A DNA stretch of 5,090 bases from Candidatus Kaiserbacteria bacterium (GTDB lineage: Bacteria; Patescibacteriota; Minisyncoccia; Phycocordibacterales; Phycocordibacteraceae), in contig QIHK01000031.1 in the NCBI GenBank assembly GCA_003230945.1, forward strand, positions 1 to 5,090, in the 5' to 3' direction. Numbering within the stretch: position 1 is the first letter of the stretch; every line of letters begins with the position of its first letter. Shown piece by piece: positions 1 to 4,783 of the stretch. Both the position numbers and the translations under genes were made by a program. The notes under the pieces were generated by a model. It had not been told where the DNA came from and did no database searches. It was given only the letters and a program-made list of their open reading frames with translations.

Positions 1-134
1 AAGGGTATGGATAATGGGTGTCCTGACGACGAGAGTAATGTTAGTCTTTTGTTGAAATTCTGGCAAGGAACAAAATCAACTTTTTCTTGTTCTCTAATAG
101 TCCTCGATTCTTTATTATTTCTATTCTTCATCAT
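1..134 (-). CDS. possible 5' part of an unrecognised gene, cut by the window edge
   Basis: An ATG-ATG pair at 134-129 on the minus strand opens a frame of 44 codons that runs without a stop off the left edge. The N-terminus is polar and basic (it begins MMKNRNNKESRTIREQEK) and then reads VDFVPCQNFNKRLTLL. I recognise no family, and no signal peptide or membrane segment is visible. A -10-like TAGAAT lies six bases before the ATG (146-141) and a second one, TATAGT, at 160-155, an arrangement like that of other genes here. Without the rest of the frame this could be chance in AT-rich DNA. It is listed because it continues the strand direction of the gene row and has promoter-like sequence in front. 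What would settle it is whether the frame continues for a gene length to the left. Confidence 0.25.
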   Translation of the reverse strand, partial: MMKNRNNKESRTIREQEKVDFVPCQNFNKRLTLLSSSGHPLSIP

Positions 135-151
135 AGTTTTATTCTATCGTA

Positions 152-213
152 ATCACTATATTTATATAGTAAATTGTCTACAACGTTCTCTGAACATTCG
201 AGATCACTATATT
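152..213. repeat. two direct copies of an 11-bp sequence (ATCACTATATT)
   Basis: The sequence ATCACTATATT occurs at 152-162 and again at 203-213, offset by 51 bp. Read on the minus strand each copy is AATATAGTGAT and contains TATAGT, a good -10-like hexamer. The pair lies between the 3' end of tRNA-Gln and the possible partial gene at the left edge. It could be a pair of regulator sites, a duplicated promoter element, or coincidence in AT-rich DNA. Confidence 0.4.
155..170. repeat. short perfect palindrome around the first repeat copy
   Basis: ACTATAT (155-161) and ATATAGT (164-170) are perfect inverted copies separated by TT. The left arm is part of the first direct-repeat copy. On the minus strand a promoter-like pair TTGTAG (183-178) and TATAGT (160-155) with a 17-bp spacer overlaps it, so a dimeric repressor site over a promoter is conceivable. 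There is no following T-run in either direction, so it is not an obvious terminator. Confidence 0.35.
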
Positions 214-236
214 CTTTATAGGCTAGCTCAAAGTAG

Positions 237-307
237 CTGCGGGACTAGGACTCGAACCTAGATAACATGCTCCAGAGGCATGTGTCCTACCATTAGACGA
301 TCCCGCA
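237..307 (-). tRNA. tRNA-Gln, anticodon CUG (reads CAG)
   Basis: The minus strand folds into a full cloverleaf of 71 nt. The acceptor stem is TGCGGGA/TCCCGCA, the D-arm has the GG pair, the anticodon stem CATGC/GCATG is perfect, and the loop is CTCTGGA with anticodon CTG. The variable loop has four nucleotides, and the T-arm is CTAGG-TTCGAGT-CCTAG. The U1-A72 first pair and G73 discriminator are features expected of bacterial tRNA-Gln. The gene does not encode CCA: G73 is followed by CTA, so CCA must be added by nucleotidyltransferase. It lies 81 nt after the pyrG stop. A clear T-tailed terminator after the tRNA is not seen. Whether it is charged by GlnRS or through Glu-tRNA amidotransferase cannot be told here. 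Confidence 0.95.
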
Positions 308-314
308 ATCTTGT

Positions 315-343
315 ACCATAAGAACGGCACAATACGAAGACAA
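315..343 (-). promoter_or_regulatory. candidate promoter of tRNA-Gln
   Basis: On the minus strand TTGTCT (343-338) and TATGGT (320-315) are separated by exactly 17 bp. Each matches four of six positions of the sigma-70 consensus. The -10 element ends seven bases before the first tRNA nucleotide, so initiation would fall almost at the mature 5' end. The hexamers are weak and the call rests mainly on spacing and on lying between the pyrG terminator and the tRNA. Confidence 0.3.
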
Positions 344-349
344 TACGCG

Positions 350-372
350 AAAAAAGGCAGTAATTCAACTGC
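350..372 (-). terminator. Rho-independent terminator after pyrG
   Basis: Read on the minus strand, GCAGT (372-368) and ACTGC (361-357) form a 5-bp stem with a six-base loop. One C follows and then six T (355-350). It starts 16 nt after the pyrG stop codon, where a terminator is expected, and separates pyrG from tRNA-Gln. The stem is short, so some readthrough is possible. Confidence 0.55.
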
Positions 373-388
373 ACGAAAAGTGTAATAG

Positions 389-2044
389 TTAATGTTTCTT
401 TCCTTTACGTACCGTAGCAGCTTTAATAAATTCAGTGAAAAGTGGGTGCGGAGCAAGTGGACGTGCTTGAAGTTCCGGATGAAACTGAGTACCAATCATG
501 AAAGGATGATCTGATTTTTTGAGCTCTGCAATTTCCATAAGAACACCATCTGGCGAAGTACCTGAGAAAATAAGTCCAGCATCTTCAATTTTTTTCACAT
601 AAGCAGGATTAATTTCATAACGATGGCGATGGCGTTCCTCAATAATCTCTTTTTTGTATGCCTTTCGAGCCATTGTGCCTTTCTTAAGATAAGCTGGGTA
701 CACACCAAGACGCATAGTACCGCCATACTTTGCCTCAATGAGATGTTGTTTTTGCTCAAGCATGACATCGACAATAAGGTGTTTTGCTGTCTTTTTAATT
801 TCTGCTGTATTGGCATCCTTTAAACCGAGTACGTGGCGGGCATATTCGATAACCATAAGTTGCATACCGTAACAAATACCTAAATAAGGAATTTTATGCT
901 CACGCACAAACTTGATAGCCTTAATTTTTCCTTCAATACCAGCTTCACCGAAGCCCCCAGGAACAATGACACCATCAAACTTTGAAAGTGAGGCAGTAGA
1001 TTTTCCTTTTTCGAAATGTTTTGAATTAACCCAGGAAATCTTCGCCCGCTTGCCAAGTTTTGCTGCTGAAAACTTTATAGATTCAATAACAGAAAGATAC
1101 GCATCGGAAAGCACAAAATCACCCGTATCAAAATATTTTCCTACGATAGCAATTGATACTTCTGGAGCTTTTTCATTCGAAACAGCTTTTGCAAAACGAC
1201 CCCATGCACTGAGCGACGCATGACGTTTTTCTGGAAGTTTCAACGCCTCGAGAAGTTGATCACTGAGTCCATCTCTTTCAAAATTAAGTGGCGCTTCGTA
1301 AATACTTTTTATATCTGGAGCTGAAATAACACGATCTTTATTTACGCTACAAGAAACCGAAAGTTTCTCTTTACGTTTTTCATCAAGAGCTTCTTTAGAA
1401 CGAGCGATAATAAAATCTGGTTGGACACCATACGAATTCAGATCACGTACTGCGGTCTGAGTAGGTTTAGTCTTCATTTCTCCAAGCGTGCCTGGCATAG
1501 GTAGATACGAAACCATAACAAAAAGTACATTGTCCGGATGTTCCATCTTGATGACGCGCGCTGCTTCAATAAACAGTTCATTTTGGAAATCACCAACCGT
1601 ACCTCCTATCTCAATAACTGAAATAAAACTACCGTTATAGGTAGCGGCCGCTACAAAACGCGAGAGAATTTCATCACGTACGTGTGGAATCGCCTCAACA
1701 CACTTACCGCCATACTCGAGAGAACGTTCACGAGCGATGACCGACTGATACACCATGCCACTGGTCATATAATCTTCATTGGTGAGATCACGTCCAAGAA
1801 AACGTTCATAATTCCCCATGTCCTGATCTGTCTCAAGACCACTTCTGAGCACAAAAACTTCCCCGTGTTCAGTTGGATTCATGGTACCTGCATCCACATT
1901 TAGATACGGGTCAACTTTTACAAGATTCACTGGATACCCTTTTTGCTGAAGAAGGAGACCTATAGAACTTGTGACGACGCCCTTTCCGACACCACTCATT
2001 ACTCCACCAAGTACAAATATATATTTATGTTCTTTGTTCTTCAT
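389..2044 (-). CDS. pyrG: CTP synthase (glutamine-hydrolysing), full length
   Basis: The enzyme makes CTP from UTP, ATP and glutamine, the last step of de novo pyrimidine nucleotide synthesis, in the cytosol. The 551 residues match the usual length. The N-terminal synthase domain (about 1-280) has the P-loop region GGVMSGVGKG (13-22), the DPYLNVDAGTM segment (45-55), ETDQDMGNYERF (71-82), EIGGTVGD (145-152) with the likely Mg-binding acidic residue E145, and the UTP-site motif KTKPTQ (191-196). The C-terminal class I glutamine amidotransferase domain (about 295-545) has PGGFG (362-366), the nucleophile C391 in GICYGMQ, RHRHRYEIN (471-479) and the catalytic pair H522/E524 in FHPEL. All catalytic residues are present. 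Variant points are Tyr right after the nucleophile (Leu in E. coli) and FQNELF after the GGTVGD motif (IESLPF in E. coli). The ATG at 2044 fits the family start. No Shine-Dalgarno is seen. It lies 40 nt after ftsX on the same strand and is followed by a small terminator. Confidence 0.97.
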   Translation of the reverse strand: MKNKEHKYIFVLGGVMSGVGKGVVTSSIGLLLQQKGYPVNLVKVDPYLNVDAGTMNPTEHGEVFVLRSGLETDQDMGNYERFLGRDLTNEDYMTSGMVYQSVIARERSLEYGGKCVEAIPHVRDEILSRFVAAATYNGSFISVIEIGGTVGDFQNELFIEAARVIKMEHPDNVLFVMVSYLPMPGTLGEMKTKPTQTAVRDLNSYGVQPDFIIARSKEALDEKRKEKLSVSCSVNKDRVISAPDIKSIYEAPLNFERDGLSDQLLEALKLPEKRHASLSAWGRFAKAVSNEKAPEVSIAIVGKYFDTGDFVLSDAYLSVIESIKFSAAKLGKRAKISWVNSKHFEKGKSTASLSKFDGVIVPGGFGEAGIEGKIKAIKFVREHKIPYLGICYGMQLMVIEYARHVLGLKDANTAEIKKTAKHLIVDVMLEQKQHLIEAKYGGTMRLGVYPAYLKKGTMARKAYKKEIIEERHRHRYEINPAYVKKIEDAGLIFSGTSPDGVLMEIAELKKSDHPFMIGTQFHPELQARPLAPHPLFTEFIKAATVRKGKKH

Positions 2045-2068
2045 AGAAATTTTATAGTAAGTGATGAG

Positions 2069-2096
2069 TATATAATAGGCATAGCTACGCTTTCAA
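2069..2096 (-). promoter_or_regulatory. weak candidate promoter between ftsX and pyrG
   Basis: On the minus strand TTGAAA (2096-2091, inside the last ftsX codons) is followed after 16 bp by TATATA (2074-2069), in the stretch TATTATATAC. A further TATAAA (2056-2051) sits only six bases before the pyrG ATG but has no -35 partner. There is no terminator between ftsX and pyrG. The site could therefore boost pyrG within a longer ftsEX-pyrG transcript, or simply reflect AT-rich intergenic DNA. Confidence 0.25.
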
Positions 2097-3011
2097 ATAC
2101 CGACGAATAGCAAATACTGACGCAAGCGAACCAAGTACAATACCTGAAGTCATAAGAATGAGGAAAATATAAGTAAAGTGTGAAGCATAGTAACTGGAAA
2201 TATTAAATCCACCGAACCAAGACGCTGTTTTCATACCGGCATACCACACAGTAGGCCATAAGAGGAGTAACACGATAAACGCCGCCGTAATGCCGGTGAT
2301 TACACCGTCAACAATGAAGGGCCCTTGGATATACGCGTTACTCGCACCTACAAGCCTCATAACGGCTATCTCGTCCTTAGACGTATAAATGGCAAGACGA
2401 ATAGTTGCAAAAGCTATAAGTATAGAAGCTATGGCGAAAAGGAGCACGACCGCAAATCCCACATCACGTGTCGCGTTAATGGCGAGCGAAAGACGGTTAA
2501 TAACATCTTTATTTTGTGCATAGTTAATACGATCAATTATGGAGGTACCACTTGAGGAAAGTGCCGGTGAAGCCTCGAGAAAATTCACAATACTCGCATA
2601 CTCAGATGGATCTTTTGCAAGTACTTCAAGTGAAGCATCAAGAGGGTTTCCGCCGAGCTCGTTAAGTGCCTGAAGAGTTAGCTGATCGGTAGCGTGACGT
2701 GCACGGAAAGCGACAAGGGCTGCATCGGCTGATGTGTATGACACACTCACGACCTGAGGTAGTTTCTGAATTGTGTCTTTTACGGCAAGAATATCTTGTT
2801 CACTAGCAGTGGTGACAAAATATACTGAAACATCTACTTTTTCTTTGATAGAGGTGAGTGTAAAAGAAAGAAGTGCGGAGAGGAAAATAAGTGCACTAAT
2901 TATAGTAAGTGTCACAGTCATGATGAGTACCGTGGCAGCTGATACGGCACCTCCACGTATAAAACTTTTTGAACCGCTCGTAAGTACTCGTTTAATTGTT
3001 GTCCATTTCAT
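2085..3011 (-). CDS. ftsX: cell division protein FtsX, ABC-type membrane subunit
   Basis: FtsX is the membrane half of the FtsEX complex, which couples ATP hydrolysis by FtsE at the division site to activation of peptidoglycan hydrolases outside the membrane. With the start at 3011 the protein has 308 residues, the usual size. It has a basic cytoplasmic N-terminus (MKWTTIKRVLTSGSKSFIRGG), a first membrane segment at about 22-50 and an extracytoplasmic domain at about 51-183. The second membrane segment (about 185-208) is followed by a cytoplasmic coupling loop with DEIAVMRLVGAS (213-224), typical of the family. Third and fourth segments lie at about 230-257 and 279-302, with a short basic tail ending RRYLKA. 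The frame is open for 15 more codons to an ATG at 3056, but that start would overlap ftsE and add residues foreign to the family. The chosen start lies 16 nt after the ftsE stop. No Shine-Dalgarno is visible, so translation may depend on coupling to ftsE. The stop is TAG. Confidence 0.93.
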   Translation of the reverse strand: MKWTTIKRVLTSGSKSFIRGGAVSAATVLIMTVTLTIISALIFLSALLSFTLTSIKEKVDVSVYFVTTASEQDILAVKDTIQKLPQVVSVSYTSADAALVAFRARHATDQLTLQALNELGGNPLDASLEVLAKDPSEYASIVNFLEASPALSSSGTSIIDRINYAQNKDVINRLSLAINATRDVGFAVVLLFAIASILIAFATIRLAIYTSKDEIAVMRLVGASNAYIQGPFIVDGVITGITAAFIVLLLLWPTVWYAGMKTASWFGGFNISSYYASHFTYIFLILMTSGIVLGSLASVFAIRRYLKA

Positions 3012-3027
3012 AATAATATATGCAGTA

Positions 3028-3705
3028 TTAAAGAATATATTTACCTTCCGAATCATCTCTTACAATTTTGCCACAATCAATAGTAACAACACGACGACCG
3101 ATGGCATCAATGACGCCTTTATTATGTGTTGTTATCACAATTGTAGTACCGAGCTCGTTAATTTTCTTTAAAATCTCAACAATCTCAAATGTATTAATAG
3201 GATCCAGATTGCCCGTCGGTTCATCTGCAACAATGAGTTCTGGCTGATTTATAATGGCACGACCAATAGCAGTACGTTGTTTTTCACCACCGGAGAGTTG
3301 ATCTGGGAAATGGGAAGCCTTATCAGATAGATTTACGAGTTCAAGGATATATGGAACATCTGAAGCAATTTCATGATCTGAACGGCCTGCTGCTTCCATA
3401 GCGAAAGCAATATTCTCATAGGCAGTCTTATTTGGAATAAGACGAAAATCTTGGAAAACCATTCCTATCTTGCGACGATAGTGATAAAGGGAAGAAGAAG
3501 GAAGATCATTTATATCAATTGATTCGAAGAATATAGAACCTTCACTTGGGCGTTCCTCGGCAAGAAGAAGTTTGAGGAGAGTGGTCTTTCCTGCACCTGA
3601 GTGTCCGACAATCGAAACAAATTCTTTAGGGGCGACAGAGAGGGTGACTTCTTTGAGTGCCGCCATGTCTCCATACTTCTTCGTTACTTTGTCGAAATAA
3701 ATCAT
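3028..3705 (-). CDS. ftsE: cell division ATP-binding protein FtsE
   Basis: FtsE is the cytoplasmic ATPase that pairs with FtsX to drive septal peptidoglycan hydrolase activation. The 225 residues are the standard length and carry the whole ABC ATPase set. Walker A is GHSGAGKT (34-41), the Q-loop glutamine is Q85 in VFQDFRLIPNKT, the signature is LSGGEKQR (137-144) and Walker B is LIVADEP (157-163) with catalytic E162. The D-loop follows at NLD (166-168) and the switch histidine is H194. The FQDFRLIPNKTAYENIAFA stretch after the Q-loop resembles FtsE more than other small ABC ATPases. Walker A reads GHSGAGKT-T where GPSGAGKS-T is commoner, a tolerated change. It is followed at once by ftsX, which supports the assignment over a lipoprotein-export (LolD-like) ATPase. 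No Shine-Dalgarno precedes the ATG. A promoter-like pair ends ten bases before it. Confidence 0.96.
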   Translation of the reverse strand: MIYFDKVTKKYGDMAALKEVTLSVAPKEFVSIVGHSGAGKTTLLKLLLAEERPSEGSIFFESIDINDLPSSSLYHYRRKIGMVFQDFRLIPNKTAYENIAFAMEAAGRSDHEIASDVPYILELVNLSDKASHFPDQLSGGEKQRTAIGRAIINQPELIVADEPTGNLDPINTFEIVEILKKINELGTTIVITTHNKGVIDAIGRRVVTIDCGKIVRDDSEGKYIL

Positions 3706-3715
3706 TGACCGACCT

Positions 3716-3745
3716 ATTGTACCCTACTCGTGTCAGGACAGTAAA
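3716..3745 (-). promoter_or_regulatory. candidate promoter of ftsEX
   Basis: On the minus strand TTTACT (3745-3740; four of six matches to TTGACA) and TACAAT (3721-3716; five of six matches to TATAAT) are separated by 18 bp. The -10 element ends ten bases before the ftsE ATG. The transcript would therefore have a leader of only a few bases, in keeping with the lack of a Shine-Dalgarno. It is the best sigma-70-like promoter in the window by hexamer match. The -35 lies inside the inverted repeat at 3741-3774. Confidence 0.45.
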
Positions 3746-3774
3746 GAACCCATCTAAGTGGAAAGATTCTTTAC
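3741..3774. repeat. 8-bp inverted repeat spanning the prfB stop and the ftsE -35 region
   Basis: GTAAAGAA (3741-3748) and TTCTTTAC (3767-3774) are perfect inverted copies with an 18-base loop. Extra short pairings are possible inside the loop (ATCT 3752-3755 with AGAT 3764-3767, competing with the outer stem). The lower-strand transcript of prfB would fold here right at its TAA codon, but no T-run follows. A Rho-independent terminator is therefore not supported. It may be a 3'-end stabiliser or weak terminator of prfB. Confidence 0.35.
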
Positions 3775-4649
3775 TTATTCATATCAATTTCTGCATCTAT
3801 AAAACCGTCTAAATCACCTCCTAAGACCTTTTCTGGGTTACTAGACTCATATCCGCTACGATGATCTTTAACCATTTTATATGGATGAAGGACATAAGAG
3901 CGTATCTGACTCCCCCATTCGTTTGCCGTTGTCGCTGCGACGGAATATCCCTTGGCAGTGACTTCACGCTCTGCTTTTTCTTTTGCAAAAATCTTTACTT
4001 TTATAAGTTCTAAAGCTTTCTCACGATTTGCCAATTGACTGCGTTCACTTGAGACATGAGCAGAAATATTGGTGGGAATGTGACGAATACGTACGGCGGT
4101 CTCGCGCTTGTTTACATTCTGTCCACCCGCACCACCAGCGCGAGCAAATTGTATCTCAAGATCTTCTGGCTTCAGTTCCACCTTATCCTGCGCTACGCGC
4201 GCAGGAAGTACCTCCACAAGAGCAAAAGATGTTTGCCGTTTTGCGTTTGCATTAAAGGGCGACTGGCGCACAAGGCGATGGACACCCGCTTCGTGTTTAA
4301 GACGGCCATAAACGCCTGAACCAGTTATTTCAAGAAGAACATTACGATACCCACCTTTAGCATTCATATTGGCGTGAAGTTCTCGCACTCCCCACCCTTT
4401 CTCAGTCGCATATCCTTCATACATGCGACGGAGCATGTAGGCAAAATCTTCAGCATCATCACCTCCAGCTCCTGCAAGAATGGCAAGTGTTGCATTACCT
4501 CGGTCGTGTGGATCACCATCACTCCCCTCTTTAAGGGCCTGGTATTCAGCAACATATGCTTGTGCCTGTACTTTGTCTATCCAAAACTCAGATGATGCCA
4601 TCATCGCTTCCAGCTCCTTGAGTCTCTGTTGTCTCGGTGTATCGCTCAT
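3771..4649 (-). CDS. prfB: peptide chain release factor 2, with abbreviated domain 1
   Basis: RF2 reads UAA and UGA stop codons in the ribosomal A site and triggers peptidyl-tRNA hydrolysis. With the ATG at 4649 the protein has 292 residues against about 365 in E. coli. The stop-recognition tripeptide SPF (130-132, in VHRLVRQSPF) marks RF2 and not RF1. The catalytic GGQ is at 175-177 in AGGAGGQNVNKRETAVR. The C-terminal part with GSQIRSYVLHPYKMVKDHRSG (246-266) is intact. The shortfall is all at the front: the strand containing AGAGG (59-63) lies near residue 137 in E. coli. One helical segment (about 5-41) is kept and roughly 60-75 residues of domain 1 are gone. No UGA frameshift site precedes the conserved part, so the autoregulatory frameshift of many RF2 genes is absent. 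The frame is open upstream into the terminator and tRNA-Thr, which cannot be coding, so M at 4649 is chosen. It lies directly upstream of ftsEX. Confidence 0.93.
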   Translation of the reverse strand: MSDTPRQQRLKELEAMMASSEFWIDKVQAQAYVAEYQALKEGSDGDPHDRGNATLAILAGAGGDDAEDFAYMLRRMYEGYATEKGWGVRELHANMNAKGGYRNVLLEITGSGVYGRLKHEAGVHRLVRQSPFNANAKRQTSFALVEVLPARVAQDKVELKPEDLEIQFARAGGAGGQNVNKRETAVRIRHIPTNISAHVSSERSQLANREKALELIKVKIFAKEKAEREVTAKGYSVAATTANEWGSQIRSYVLHPYKMVKDHRSGYESSNPEKVLGGDLDGFIDAEIDMNK

Positions 4650-4657
4650 TATATTCG

Positions 4658-4663
4658 AGTATA
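4658..4663 (-). promoter_or_regulatory. candidate -10 element for prfB
   Basis: TATACT (4663-4658 on the minus strand) matches five of six positions of TATAAT and ends eight bases before the prfB ATG. No -35-like hexamer is present at the right distance, because that position falls inside the tRNA-Thr terminator stem. A perfect TATAAT also occurs (4653-4648) but overlaps the start codon itself and cannot serve it. Alternatively prfB is expressed by readthrough of the terminator. Confidence 0.3.
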
Positions 4664-4705
4664 AACGAAAGAAGCCGATTCCGCTTCGCGGAATCGGCTT
4701 CTTTC
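4661..4705 (-). terminator. strong Rho-independent terminator after tRNA-Thr
   Basis: The arms 4667-4684 and 4688-4705 are perfect inverted copies of 18 bp with a three-base loop (TTC on the plus strand), GC-rich at the tip. On the minus strand the stem ends in CTTCTTTC and is followed by GTTTATA, giving a T-rich though interrupted tail. The stem begins two bases after the encoded CCA end of tRNA-Thr, so the gene and terminator are nearly contiguous. The symmetric A/T ends mean it could also stop plus-strand transcription (tail CTTCTTTCTTT). Confidence 0.85.
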
Positions 4706-4707
4706 TT

Positions 4708-4783
4708 TGGAGCCGGAGATCGGATTCGGACCGATGACCTATCACTTACGAAGCGATTGCTCTACCAACTGAGCTACTCCGGC
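4708..4783 (-). tRNA. tRNA-Thr, anticodon CGU (reads ACG), CCA encoded
   Basis: The minus strand gives a 76-nt cloverleaf including CCA. The acceptor stem is GCCGGAG/CTCCGGC, the D-arm is GCTC-AGTTGGTA-GAGC, and the anticodon arm is ATCGC-TTCGTAA-GTGAT with one G-T pair and anticodon CGT. The variable loop is AGGTC, the T-arm is ATCGG-TCCGAAT-CCGAT, the discriminator is T73 and CCA is encoded at 4710-4708. The T-loop reads TCC where TTC is almost universal, so position 55 is C and could not be pseudouridine. All stems pair, so the gene otherwise looks functional. The terminator follows two bases later. No convincing promoter is seen in front. TATGTT lies three bases before the 5' end without a -35 partner. 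Confidence 0.93.

Noticed and set aside
7..261. Plus-strand 84-codon frame with a hydrophobic middle (a possible small membrane protein).
   Set aside because: It ends inside the tRNA-Gln gene on the opposite strand, has no family resemblance, and its hydrophobic stretch is what T-rich DNA encodes by default.
595..1903. Several 60-100-codon frames overlapping pyrG on both strands, and similar ones over ftsX and prfB.
   Set aside because: They are shadows of genes with full motif support and have no recognisable features of their own.
3012..3056. Upstream ATG at 3056 for ftsX.
   Set aside because: It would overlap ftsE by 29 nt and add 15 residues with no FtsX similarity. MKWTTIKRVL is the typical FtsX N-terminus.
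389..4649. UGA recoded as glycine, as in some CPR lineages.
   Set aside because: No in-frame TGA occurs in the four genes, and RF2, which reads UGA, is present.
4650..4705. Hidden N-terminal part of RF2 in another frame, joined by programmed frameshifting.
   Set aside because: The space before the start is filled by the terminator and tRNA, and no CTT-TGA slip site with a Shine-Dalgarno-like stimulator is present.
4650..4745. Longer prfB starting at 4745.
   Set aside because: The extra codons lie in the terminator hairpin and the tRNA-Thr gene and encode nothing RF2-like.
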